DNA of 64,000 bases, taken from contig NC_058192.1 in the NCBI RefSeq assembly GCF_907165205.1, positions 14,136,001 through 14,200,000 on the forward strand, written 5' to 3'. The position numbers were made by a program, and so were the translations under genes. The stretch comes from Coccinella septempunctata (Eukaryota; Arthropoda; Insecta; Coleoptera; Coccinellidae). Below the pieces are notes generated by a model that saw only the letters and a program-made list of their open reading frames with translations, was not told the DNA's origin and did no database searches. Shown here one piece after another: positions 10,080 through 21,010 of this stretch (position 1 is its first letter; each line of letters begins with the position of its first letter).

Positions 10080-13000
10080 CCATACTTCGATCCTGGCCCT
10101 TCGTCAAACGAAGATACTATCGCCATTTCTGAAGCGGAAACTTTGGCGCGGTTTATATTGTAGTCGTTTCGAGTCAGATCATTACGGCAGTATAATGACG
10201 TCGATAAGACGCTTTTAGGATTCTGGGTTAATAGATTAATAAAGGAAAGTGTGCTGAATGTAACTTATCCTAAATTTCGTTTTTAATACCAGTAACTCTT
10301 TGTTAATCTTCTCGTTTAATACGTCACACAAACAATAGATCATCAAATATGCTCCAGTTAGGTGTTTGTCGGTTGCTCTTGGAATACGGTTGCCCAGTTT
10401 TAATGGTTTACTTATTTCAACCTGATAAACAGGTACAATTTATTACTGGCACAGTTCGATTCTTCATATCACTTACTCCTGCCATCGAATCGAATTTTTA
10501 CACCATTTTAACAAATACACCTAGTCAAGAAGAGATTTCTGACGCCCCTGCAGACTTTCAACTTTACGAACCCCTCAAGTAAAATTTTTATCCCAATTTT
10601 GTAGTGACTTTCAACTGGCATAGTCTCCAGATGTCATGTGTCTGAAAATTACAATTCCTGATATACATTCCTCTAATTGGAAGATCCTGTATTCATTATG
10701 CAATTATCAAAGTCCGTGTGATAATAATTGGTTGATCACCAACTGACAAGACCAATTTTCACGTCCTTCTACCGGCAGGAAGGTTCAATAAGCAGTTGAG
10801 CGACATGTTTCGATTCCGAAAGGTATTTAGCTTCCGTTTTAGGTTTTGTCGCACGTCAGTGTGTTATTCCCATTATGCTAATGCATTAATAGGTTCCTAA
10901 TCTTGAATTTACTAGAGCGTCAAGTGATTATTCCGAAGTTGTAGTCCAATAACCCACATTAGGTGCGATAAATTCGTCGATAGGAAATAGGTATGAGTTT
11001 ACGTGGGCGCTTATGAATGGGCGGTTAGCGACATGTTTTCTCTAATGTGAATCTTGAAGATTCTGGATAGAAGCGTATCGAGTTCTAGTATGTTTCATTT
11101 ACTTTCATACAGGAAAGTATGTAGATATCTATATAGTTAATCAGTTGGAGCATTTGATTGAGACTGAAATGAGTTCAGTGCCATTTCATTTCATATTATT
11201 TGCTATACTTTAAATAGAGTCATCAGTTTGTTGCCGTTCTCCTCCATCGTGAAGAAGAGCGATATGTTTAACATTTAATTTTCAACATTCCGCACAAAGA
11301 TCATTCTTTCAGAATTTAAAAGGCCGCAATCATCATATTTGCCAATACAGAATTCTCCTCAAATTCACTATTTCTGTTTCAATTAGTTGAAATTCCAACC
11401 GATAAAAAATTCTTCGAAATACGTAAACAAATTCAGAATATTTCGCAATCGACCAATCCTTTGATGTGAATTGTGAATCGAAAATGGTTCCTGCTTATCT
11501 TCGGAGGTCGAGACCTTGTAGGTCATCGCCCGAAATATCCTGCAGACACAATGTTAGATCTTTGTAGAGGTGTATGCTCGCTATTGTTGAACAAGGTTTG
11601 TGTTGGAAACGCATGTCAGAGTACCCCCATCGCTTGCTGCTATTATTTGGGTGGCCTGGGGGGCAACCTTGCCAACGAATGTTGATTTAGGTATTTAAGA
11701 CCCCTCGGAAACGTTGAAAATTGTGTTATTGCATGGAGGTGAGAAGTAACAGTTCTCAGCGCTTTGCAAACAACCCATGTAGAAACTGCTCCGGTTGATG
11801 AGAAAGAAAAACACTAGAAATATTTCTCCCCTTATTCCTAGACGGAAGTTTCCCTCAATTGATACATTGATGGGCAAGGCAAGATTTTTAATTAGTTATA
11901 ATGACGGACAGAAATAATCGAGTGAGGTCATTGAACCATTGTTTAAGATACTTAGGGCCAATTTCATCAAATGTTGATAACTCCGGAAATGTTATTTAAT
12001 CCGCTCTCATTAATCAAACATATTTTACATATCAAAGGTGGGATTGATAAAACACGTAGGTACACAAAATGAATCGATTATCGCTTGAATGGTTGAATTA
12101 TTCTACAGCAATAACAATGGTGTACAAACTTCATCAAATCTACTGAGCAAATAATTCGCAGAGAAAATTTTGCAGATACGGAAAATATATTAGGTCGAGA
12201 AAATTGTTGGTGTGGGTTCTATAGAGCTGATAGATATTAAAAAAAAAAGATCAGATTTGGCAATACAGCTGATAGTAGGTATATACGGGTTAGATTTTTC
12301 AAAAACCTTTTCATTCGATAAAAACATTTCCAAATTTTTTTTGGGTGACTGATTTTCTGATTCTAACCAATGTTAGAGACAAACGTAGACTATGTATATA
12401 AAACTGCCAAGTTGTAGATGAGGGCTGAACTGGAACTCATCGAAAAATGATGATATTTCGGTTTTCCTCCTATATTTCGTCCTCTTTTAAATTCCTCGCG
12501 TGGGGATAATAATTCACCTTCTGTTACATTCTGACGAAAGCATAATGTTGATAATGGGCTCCATGCTGAATTTTGTTTCCAGAAAATTTACCTTGACGAC
12601 ATAATTGCCGGGTACAACGGTATCGATTACGTTTCAACTGACGTATAATTAAACCATGCTAATTTATTCGTTGGAGATCCTTTACCCGGCGAGTATGTAA
12701 CGAAACTCTCGTTGTCATCCAGAAAAATCAATGATCCGACCTGTTTCTTATTGATTCAACACAGCCTTGGCAACGTTTTCTTGTCTTGGGTTGTTGAAGA
12801 AGAAAGGCAACGATCTTGGAACGTGAAACCACACAAATAGTTCAAATACGATGCAAAATTATGGCATGGGATGCGTGCAAACGGTTCGCTTTAGAAAACA
12901 TTTTTTAACATAATGTTTTAATTGCTCTTGATTTTATACCTCTTGCTGTGAAAGCTTTGAGAGGTAGGTTACAAAACTGCCTTCTTGTGTAGTTCGATTC

Positions 13001-13255
13001 TATGTACTTTTTTCATTTCTTCTGCTATAATCCATTGAAAATATATGGTAACAGATTATTATTTGAATATAAAGAATAGTGCAGGTTGTTTATAAATGAT
13101 CTTTATATAGCAGAGGACGTAATTTTCGAATTCTACGGTATCTAGAATTTCTTAGTGAAAACGTAGTTTTTCGGATAAACAGAAAACGTGACCGAAGAAC
13201 CAAGAAGTGGACACCCTATGGGTCCCGAGTCCATGAAACCTTTTCATCAAGATAA
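10080..13255. other. Long AT-rich spacer, nothing recognised
   Basis: Short open frames only (for example 10349-10582 and 11473-11685), none with recognisable motifs. No match to the repeat families in this window was noticed. Confidence 0.45.
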
Positions 13256-13400
13256 AAAACGTCTAGATCGAATTCCGAGAAGTCGCCTTAAATAATTTTC
13301 CAAAAAGTTCAAATTGCCTAAAAAAAGGTGGAATTTTGACAATTCTCAATGTCATATTTTTCCGTTCGCAGTGGAAGGAATACCACAGAATTTATTTCTG
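13256..13400 (+). repeat. Diverged repeat, first copy (matches 14105-14380)
   Basis: The stretch AACGTCTAGATCGAATTCCG and the following AAGTCGCCT..AATAATTT..AAAAAGTTCAA recur at 14107-14168 with about 15% differences. A second block (GGTGGAATTTTGACAATTCTCAA) recurs near 14335. The order is kept, so this looks like an old tandem or dispersed duplication of unknown origin. Confidence 0.5.
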
Positions 13401-13723
13401 ACAGTTGTCTAGAAATTCAAGCAAGTTTTCGTTCATAACGATCGGGAAATGAATAAAAATGGGTGAAAATCATTCAAAACAGGCCCAAATATGCTGATTC
13501 CGGATTCCAATACGATAAATTCTATCCAAATATGTATAGGTATGACAAGCGTTGAAATTCTCATATCACTGAAAGGAACGAAACCAAACGGAAGAAATTT
13601 GATCGTTTTCAAGGAAACTTGAGCACCTACGGAATTACATGGGGATTCTATTCATTTCTCTTATGAATAATTTCTGTTTCAGGAGAATTGAGGTTATTTG
13701 AAACATCAATTGATTCATTAGAA

Positions 13724-13966
13724 CATAGACATAGAGACATGGACTGAGCAATGCCAGCATGAAATTGGCTATTTATTAGAAAGAGAGAAAAGCTCGTCGG
13801 GACATACCTTTCTCTTTTTTGTTCACATAGAGGTGAGTGTAGACCAATCAAAATTCTAGAAAAAGACAACTGCATTCCCGACGTGTTTTTCTCTCTGTCA
13901 CTTTTTTTGACCGTATTTCATGCATAGATATAAAGGGAAGGCACAGTCCATGTCTCTATGTCTATG
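13724..13966 (+). mobile_element. hAT-type miniature element E, copy 1
   Basis: It is 243 bp long with perfect 23-bp terminal inverted repeats starting CATAGACATAGAGACATGGA. It is flanked by an exact 8-bp duplication, CATTAGAA, at 13716-13723 and 13967-13974. Internal inverted repeats (AGAGAGAAAAGCTCGTCGGGA facing its near-complement) extend the palindromic organisation. An 8-bp target duplication is the hallmark of hAT-like (and P-like) transposition. No protein is encoded. It differs from the copy at 14381 at only two positions as read. Confidence 0.92.
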
Positions 13967-14104
13967 CATTAGAAGGACAAACTGTCGTAAAAAAATGAGT
14001 TGGTATGGCAGCATGTGGGGGCCTCCAAAACACCCGGCAGACTCGGGCGAAGCGAGAATTGATACCTTTGAGAAATACTGTTTCCGTTATATTATATTAT
14101 TGTA

Positions 14105-14380
14105 TAGAACGTCAAGATCGAAGCCCGGGAAGTCGCCTAGAATAATTTCCGAAAAAGTTCAATTCTACCGTTGACCACGAAAGGTGCGAAACTGTTTGGA
14201 ATAAGGAGATCGCACGAAGTCATTTATCGTTCCGGGGACGGGCTATGTTTTGTCACGAAGGACTGAATTATACTTATTAACCAGTTTGAGCTCCTAAAAC
14301 TACCCAGAAATACTTGAAAAATGCATAAGAAATAGGTAGAATTTTTGACATTTCTCAAATTCATTTTCCCATTCGGTATC
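14105..14380 (+). repeat. Diverged repeat, second copy
   Basis: It repeats the blocks at 13256-13400 in the same order and orientation. The hAT-type miniature element at 14381 is inserted at its right side, so the duplication is older than that insertion. Confidence 0.45.
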
Positions 14381-14623
14381 CATAGACATAGAGACATGGA
14401 CTGAGCAATGCCAGCATGAAATTGGCTATTTATTAGAAAGAGAGAAAAGCTCGTCGGGATATACCTTTCTCTTTTTTGTTCACATAGAGGTGAGTGTAGA
14501 CCAATCAAAATTCTAGAAAAAGACAACTGCATTCCCGACGTGTTTTTCTCTCTGTCACTTTTTTTGACCGTATTTCATGTATAGATATAAAGGGAAGGCA
14601 CAGTCCATGTCTCTATGTCTATG
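14381..14623 (+). mobile_element. hAT-type miniature element E, copy 2
   Basis: Same 243-bp length, terminal repeats and internal sequence as the copy at 13724, with two substitutions as read. The flanking 8-bp duplication is different and exact: TCGGTATC at 14373-14380 and 14624-14631. The different target duplications show two separate insertions and not a segmental duplication. Confidence 0.93.
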
Positions 14624-14869
14624 TCGGTATCGAAGGAAACCATCGAACGTCAATTGATCCACATCATAGAACGGGATGTTTTACATCGATCGGATACATA
14701 GAACAATGTTTTGGCCTCGGTATTTTTGAAAATTATGTTTTTATTATTATTTTTTCTAAGCGAATCTGTTCGAATAGGTAGACGAGCATCCAACCAAGGG
14801 TAAAACTATGCGCTTACTAGATCGATTTGTGACTGTGTCTAGCGCAACATCAGAGTTCTTACTCACGAT

Positions 14870-15250
14870 ACGAAGCCGTGGAAGCTTTGTCATTCAAATT
14901 CGCTAACGAAATCATTGCCCCGACAAACGAAACGAAAATTTTCATTATTCACGCGTATATACATCATGATCGTAATTTTCAGCCATCGGTTTCGCCCCGT
15001 AATGACAACAAATTCATTAGTTCGCTCGTCGGCAATTTCGACGCTCCATTTTATCGAGCGTCCGCCAGGCCGAGATTTGGATGGGCCGAAATGCGAAATG
15101 GTCTCTTGTATGAGAGTCGCGTACATTATTGCCCTGTCAGAGCCGAAAATGATATCGTCGAAAATGGGCGCAACATGACGGATTTCGCAATTTTGCGAAC
15201 GGAGTGACGTATGTCACTCGTTAACGAATTTCGAGAGTAACGCGGATTAA
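14870..15250. other. CG-rich island
   Basis: CG-dense unique sequence with open frames on both strands (78 to 109 codons). None has motifs, and they are mutually overlapping shadows of composition. No gene is called. Confidence 0.3.
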
Positions 15251-15427
15251 TTTGCCGATGGATGATGCTGTGGAGAAGCGAGATATTTACAGTTTGCGTG
15301 GCGATAAATAGAAGGGAGGGTTTATCTGGCGTCCAGTTGAAAAGGTACGTTTTTCGGATCAACTGCGTATAACTCACAGAGAGGGGTGTTCTGCAATAGT
15401 TTCCGATTCGCATGGTGTTGGACAAAG

Positions 15428-15448
15428 TCCTACTCATAATGAGTAGGA
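15428..15448. repeat. Near-perfect palindrome TCCTACTCAT-A-ATGAGTAGGA
   Basis: Ten-base arms with a single central base, lying at the left edge of a LINE remnant. Function unknown. Confidence 0.7.
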
Positions 15449-15945
15449 GTACACATCACAAACGACGGAAATATGGACAAGGAGATAAAGCACCATAATA
15501 ATCTAGACAGAGTAGCAATTAGACGGTATACTTTGAGATTAATCTACGAAACTACAAGCACACGGCCTATGATTCCGTAGTTAAACGCCCAAACAATCTA
15601 TGATAATGAAATATGGCCTTTGAAACAGAAATCGTTAAGATTGCTCGAGGCTATTGACGATAAGCTGCCGGTAAAATAAGGCTGGACGAAGTGAAAAAGT
15701 AGAGAATCCTGGATATCATGAGAGTCGGTCATCTAATAACGAAAAAACATCAGGGAGGTATAGAAACGTTCAGAGAATGGAAGACTTCTTAATCTAGTAC
15801 TCGGCTGCATTCCCCATAAAAAAGGAAACCTAGACTGATCAGGAGAGCAGGAATGGCCAGCAATATGCGATCAAAGGGCATAGAAGATAACCTTTGGAGA
15901 AACAGAGATAGATGCTGGGAATCAGAAGTTTTGAAAAATACGTAA
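15440..15945 (+). pseudogene. LINE remnant: reverse transcriptase fragment joined to ORF2 C-terminus
   Basis: Around 15553 the translation YKHTAYDSVVKRPNNL resembles the reverse-transcriptase block in which an Ala/Phe-Asp-Ser follows an FxDYxxA-type context. It is followed in another frame by MAFETEIVKIAR. After what looks like a large internal deletion, the C-terminal tail of a non-LTR ORF2 is legible: RLDEVK near 15690, RVGHLITKK, RYRNVQRMED near 15770, and finally RRAGMASNMRSKGIEDNLWR at 15841-15912, ending at the stop TAA 15943-15945. Several stops and frame changes interrupt it. Such tails occur in many insect LINEs. The clade cannot be fixed here. It is a dead fragment with no visible poly(A) tail or target duplication. 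Confidence 0.7.
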
Positions 15946-16458
15946 TGAACTTATTCTATATACATGGTGTAAATCAATAACAGCGAAAAAATTAAAGGGG
16001 TCCTCCCTTGCCAAAAAGTAGTGTGGGGTATGTCATAAAATTCAATCTTAGCGGACCCTAGATACAGGGTGAGTCTTTGACTCGTACAAATATTTTAACA
16101 GTAGATTTTTGAGGTCAAAAGAAACACTTTTTTCCTCTACCATTTCTTCCAATACGGCTCGGTTTGAAAAATACAGGCTGTTGAAAAATCATAAAAAAAT
16201 TTAATTTTTAGTTCTATCTCACAAACGGTTTTATCGAAGGAAATTAATTTCGGAATATAGTTTTTCATTTATTTGATGAATCTCTTTCGAACACAAGATA
16301 TCACCCAAATCTTTCAGTTTCCTCATTATGACCATTATTGTACTAAATTAAATTACCAAAAATTCAAAGAACCCAACTCTTGAAACTAAGTTGGACGCTT
16401 TCTAATGAATATATGAAAGTTTTGTGAAATAAAAGTATTTTTCATATTTTCTGATATA

Positions 16459-17388
16459 GAGTCCTTCGAGGCAACTGTGCGCACTTTTGCCTTCCAAGCC
16501 ATACCCTGTTTCAAATGTTGAAGCTAGGAAAATTAAAACATATTCATAAGATAGAGAAGTTTCTAATCTATAAAAAAACATCAAAAAGCCAACAAACAAA
16601 AACGTTTTCTTTCCGCAAAAAAGAATTTAGTAGAGAGAGTCGGAGTGCGTTCACATGCCCCGTATTGCGGGTAAGTGTGCGCACCCTCACGGGGTAAGTG
16701 AACGCAGTGCTTAGTGAACCACACAATCAAAACAAATTACAAAATAATGTCATCAAAATGTTACAATATTAGAGAAATGCTGTTTATTGTCAATACAGAA
16801 GCGCCTTTTTACAAGCAGTGCATTATTGTTCGTGCCACAATTCCTGGTGAACACAACACTTGATACATTCCCCTGTTGGTGGCTCTTCATATTTTTCTGA
16901 ACAGATAGAACAATATTGATCGAGTCTTAACCAAGAAAATCAACAATGTCATAATTTTTTCCTCACTGAACTAATACCCATATAATGAATCTATGCGCAC
17001 ACTTACCCGCGCACACTTTCCCCAGTAAGCCAAAATTTGAATTGACGTTCTTATAGAGTTTAGCAGCTAAGAGAACCCAAAATTTTTTATTATATATTTA
17101 GATTAATATGCCCATGATGGAATAAAATATTGTTTAACACTGAGGGACTCGGAACTTGGACCAGGCAGAATGTGCAGAGATGCTAAAAATTAACAAGAAA
17201 ACTAGTGAATTTGATTGATTGCAAATAAAAAGTTAAAGAAACGTGGCACGGCGCACTCCTATGAAAAACTAATTTGGGGATTCTGCGCCCTTGCTTCACC
17301 CAAATGAACCCCTCTTTCATACATTGCATAGTCGAGATATACGCACTGCGCACACTTACCCACTGCGCACAGTTACCCCGAATGACTC
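16459..17388 (-). mobile_element. Element B (pogo-like, non-autonomous), copy 1
   Basis: The element is 930 bp with inverted ends GAGTCCTTCGAGGCAACTG and (reverse complement of the right end) GAGTCATTCGGGGTAACTG, flanked by TA at 16457-16458 and 17389-17390. Variants of GGGTAAGTGTGCGCA recur inside both ends. It matches 60207-61140 in the opposite orientation. It keeps a short zinc-finger reading frame on the minus strand (16823-16933) but no catalytic domain. Target site TA and the finger suggest a pogo/Tigger-like source. Confidence 0.82.
16823..16933 (-). pseudogene. Zinc-finger C-terminal remnant of a pogo-like transposase (copy 1)
   Basis: The minus strand reads WLRLDQYCSICSEKYEEPPT followed by GECIKCCVHQELWHEQ and a stop. 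The pattern Cys-x2-Cys ... Cys-x2-Cys-Cys ... Trp-His resembles the PHD-like zinc finger found at the C-terminus of some insect pogo/Tigger DDE transposases. A TGA directly upstream closes the frame, so this is only the tail. The codon after the stop is TGC, so a further zinc-ligand cysteine may lie just beyond the stop. The same frame and the same stop are present in the second copy at 60675-60785. Confidence 0.55.
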
Positions 17389-17789
17389 TAATGCGCCGTT
17401 TGCGAGTAATTTGATGTTCAAAAATTCAAAAAGTATCTGTGAAATCTGAAAAATTGAGTACTCTGGCTGAATACAACTCTGTTCGAGAGATCCACAGATG
17501 TGAAGTCACTTGTTATTCTGAAAGTAATTTTGTTTTTCCAGGGGTGGCACAGCTCATTATGCAAACCTAAAAGGCTATATCTTTTGAACAGGGCCGAATC
17601 GGTAGAAATGGTTCAGGAAAAAGTGTTTCTTTTGACCTCAAGAATATACTGTCAAAATATTTGTACGAGTCAAAGACTCCATAAGATGGCAGCTGAAAAA
17701 AAATTTCAAGTTCATTCTTAGAGACCAGAAAACAGAAATTAAATTGCTGAGATTCCACGAGACCACTCATTACAAGATTTTTTTCTTCG

Positions 17790-18290
17790 ATATTTCATTG
17801 ATTCTCTTCAGATTGCAAACCGCAGTGACCTCCACGAAACCAGCGAAATTCAACTGATGACATACAATATTGCGCAAATATCGGACAAACACCACGATCG
17901 GCACTCGAAAAACGCCAACAGAGCGGTTCATTCAGAAATGAAGGCCAACGTATACCACCTATACGAAACGCGACTTCTGTTCTCACGCAAGTGGGTTAAG
18001 GACCAAGGCGAGATTTTCGGATTGTCGCGGTCACATCGCGAAATCTTTTCGTGGTAGACGGCGGAACTGAATGGGAAAAGAACCGCGGCTCCCCTATTAT
18101 TCACTTTAGCGGTCGGGATTTGGCAGGTATTGGTCAATTCGGTCGGCGTTTCGTCAGAGAAGAATTGCCGACATATGTCGTGTAGGTGACGTGTTACGCG
18201 TTCGACAGGATTAGGGTCGACGTCCTTGATCCCGATACGCTACTTTGATGAAAGAAAAGCCAGATATTTCCATTTAAACCGAGCGGGGTT
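17790..18290. other. CG-rich island
   Basis: CG-dense unique sequence with short overlapping frames on both strands. No domain or splice structure is recognisable. Confidence 0.3.
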
Positions 18291-18439
18291 TTTGTTTGAT
18301 CCGTAGCACATCTGCATCCACCTCCATGCTGATATTTGCAGTAATTGCGCCGATAAGATTCGTTAAATTCATTCGAAAAGTGGGGACAAAATTGTTTGCA
18401 GACGATGCAACATTGCTATTATGGCATTTTCATATTGTA

Positions 18440-18624
18440 CAGGGTGGGCAAAATCCGTTGTGTACTGAGGGTATCTCGAGAACTATGAGAGGTAGAAGAA
18501 AACATATGACATATTTCCGAGTTCTTTCTCAGAGAAACAAAGTATGGCGAAAACCGTAGCCTCCTACGATTCTTCGTTTTTGAGTTATTAACACAAAATG
18601 AGATTTTGACGATTTCGAAATGCT
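18440..18624 (+). mobile_element. Foldback-related element fragment (CAGGGTGGGCA end)
   Basis: It starts CAGGGTGGGCAAAATCCG after TA and is related to the sequence at 53543 and, at its end, to the foldback at 32911. About 185 bp remain before it runs into mariner sequence. The right end is missing. Confidence 0.6.
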
Positions 18625-19870
18625 CTCAAAAACGATGTAGACTACTTAAACCGAATTTTTACTATGGATGAGACTTGGTTACATTTCTACGATCCAGAAA
18701 CAAAGCAACAATCGATGTAATGGCGACACTCTGGTTCTCAAAGACCTAAAAAAGAAGATGTCCACCGAAATTGTGAAATCGAAAAATTGGAGTATCGAGC
18801 CATCATCAAGTAACTGTATTTGAAAGGGTTAAAAGGTAACCAGATTTACGAAGATATGCTTAATACCCTTGGTGATCAATGTAGTTCGTAAGCGACCGTG
18901 AAAAATTGGGCTGCAAGTTTCAAGAGATAAATTTTGCATTGAAGATGATTACCTATCGGTCAGTTTCTGTGTCGGTCCGCGAAAATATCGATGCAGTTCA
19001 TGACATGATTTTATCAGACCGTCGAATTGAGCTGAAACGGATATCTGAAGCACTGAATATTTCATACGAACGCGTTCATCATAAAGTTCACGTCAATTTG
19101 GACATGAGAAAAATTGCTTCAAAATGGATCCCCAAATGTTTGAATGTTGACCAAAAGCATGAAAGGGTAGAAGCATCGCGTTCTATCTGTGCTCGATTTT
19201 AAAACTATGTAGACTTCTTAAACCGAATTGTTACTATGGATGAGACTTGGGTACATTTCTATGATCTAGAAACAAAGCAATAATCGATGGAATGGCGGCA
19301 CTCTGTTTCTCCAAGACCTAAGAATTTTCGTGTCCAAATATCTGCTGGAAAAGTTCTTGCTTCAGTTTGTTGGAATTGCCATGGATTAATCATGATTGAT
19401 TTTTTGAATAAGGGTAAAACAATACCCAAAAATTACTATTCGATATTACTGACCACTCTACGGGAAAAAATTAAAGAGAAAAGACGCGGAAAGCTATCCA
19501 ACGGTGTTTTGTTCTTGCAGGACAACGCCCCTGCACACAAATCTCATCTTGCCATTCCAAAAATTCGGTTTGAATTATTAGAACACCCCCTTTATTCACC
19601 AGATTTGGCTCCATCCGACTATTATCTCTTTCTTCAACTGAAAAAAAGTTTAAAAGGTCGTAAATTTTCTTCCAATGAGGAGGTAATCGAAGCTGAGGAG
19701 TTCTGGTTTACAGAGCAAGAAACATTTTTTTAGAAAGGTCTAGAGACTTTGCAGGTTCGCTGTAATGAATGTATCTAATTAAGAGGAGAATATGTTGAGT
19801 AATAAAATATTTTGACATTGAAATTTTGTGTGGTTCTATAGTAGGCTAAGAATTTCTCAATATATCCTTG
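18625..19870 (+). mobile_element. Mariner transposon, copy 2, with a misplaced internal fragment at its head
   Basis: From about 18625 to 18748 lies an internal transposase segment (DVDYLNRIFTMDETWLHFYD onward to RPKK). It runs directly into the start of a second, longer transposase copy at the shared sequence AAAGAAGATG. The normal left terminal repeat and leader are absent. The right end is intact (AATATATCCTTG followed by TA at 19871-19872). This order, middle then start, does not arise by simple insertion and suggests a repair or template-switch event. Confidence 0.8.
18750..19795 (+). pseudogene. Mariner transposase pseudogene, copy 2 (longest copy)
   Basis: All segments of a mariner transposase can be followed in this copy through several frame changes and stops. 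They are the N-terminal helix-turn-helix region (ENIDAVHDMILSDRR), the linker NLDMRKIASKWIPK, the first catalytic segment TMDETW near 19230, the second catalytic segment LLQDNAPAHKSH near 19515, and the third-aspartate context YSPDLAPSDYYLF near 19600. The DD34D residues are readable here, whereas copy 1 lacks the first. A stop after ICARF at 19201 and another at 19281 (CAA to TAA), with frame shifts upstream, make it non-functional. The tail ends in a degenerate form of LRGEYVE. Confidence 0.82.
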
Positions 19871-19872
19871 TA

Positions 19873-20159
19873 CGTAAGTGAAACATGAATCGGGCATTTC
19901 TTGAGATAATTTTTCAATTGGTTGGAAAAAATTATCGACGCGTGCATGTTATTGAAAAGATCATTGAAATGATGGTGGCTCCTTGTTGTTTTAACCTGTA
20001 TAAACCAATTTTGATCGCCTCTGCACGAAAATGATGATAAATATAGGCAAAAGTAGAAAAAATGGGTATAACCTCCATTAAAACAAATATTTAGCAGTCT
20101 CCTTGCCAATTATAGGTACCCTCTAATGATTCTTTTTATTCGGATGCACCCAACTCTTT
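19873..20159. other. AT-rich spacer
   Basis: Nothing recognised beyond a featureless antisense open frame at 19846-20109. Confidence 0.4.
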
Positions 20160-21010
20160 TACCCACGAGACCCCACTGCCTGAATTATTTTCTTAAAAAC
20201 TGAAATATCCCACGATTCGAAAGTCAGACTTTCAACGGAAAATTCCCTGACAGCTGATGAAGCGACGAAACGCGTCGTCAATTCCCCGACGACAACAATG
20301 ACAAACAACAAACCAACAAGCCGACCAGCCGCTACCGCGGTCGACAAACACGACGCTACGAGCGACCATTAATGCGAAAAAATAGCCGAATTCGTCCATT
20401 TCCCAACTTCATCCGAACGCACCGCCATACGTCATCCCGGCAAAAAGAGCGACATCGGAATCATCAATCACACACCGCGCGGCGGTCAGATTACGGCGAA
20501 AAATCCAATATTAACTTATCGGTCCCGATATTACCCGGGGGAGCGTACGGGAAAACGATATGCGGGCGGAATGGTAACGACGACATTATGTCGCATCCCC
20601 CCGACGAAGATACAATCGAAACACGCACTTTGATGATGCCCTCGATGTCACCTTATCAGCACTATTTAGATTGGATCTACGCGCCGAGCCGCTCTACACA
20701 TTCGCAATTTTCGAAGGCACCCTCAACCATTATTCCTCCCCGCTGGCGCTCACGTTTAATTTCCTCCGGTGGAGAGGTGTCTGCCATCACGCAGTTATTC
20801 CTTATCTCGTAAAGTCGAGCAGAATGACACTCCGCGGTGCATCCGGAGACGACAAAGCGTCCCAGCCTTTTGTGCGCGTTTATCTTGACGTAGACAAACC
20901 GGAAGGTTCTCTGTTAGCGCCCGTATGTCAGGTGGATAACTACGATGTGGATGCCGCATTGCGAGGCGATTTCGCTGGTGAATCGGTGCCAGATTGACTG
21001 TTTACGCCTC
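20160..21010. other. CG-rich island, the longest in the window
   Basis: About 850 bp of CG-dense unique sequence. Open frames of 146 (20372-20812) and 108 codons (20671-20997) overlap in different frames, with no domain and no codon pattern I can defend as coding. Candidate conserved non-coding DNA by composition only. Confidence 0.35.

Larger units (their letters stand above)
16065..17682 (+). mobile_element. Family A element, copy 2, interrupted by element B
   Basis: It begins CAGGGTGAGTCTTTGACTCG after a TA at 16063-16064. It ends GTACGAGTCAAAGACTCC, where the final ACCCTG has diverged. The left part runs to 16458 and resumes at 17389 with TAATGCGCCGTTTGCGAG, which is contiguous in uninterrupted copies such as the one near 52170. 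Element B occupies the gap. Confidence 0.82.

Noticed and set aside
13648..14532. Pair of antisense frames with identical N-termini (MQLSFSRILIGLHSPLCEQK)
   Set aside because: The shared sequence is simply the interior of the two copies of the hAT-type miniature element, not a duplicated gene.
20372..20997. Overlapping frames of 146 and 108 codons in a CG-rich island
   Set aside because: They lie in different frames over the same DNA, with no protein similarity I recognise. Explained by composition.
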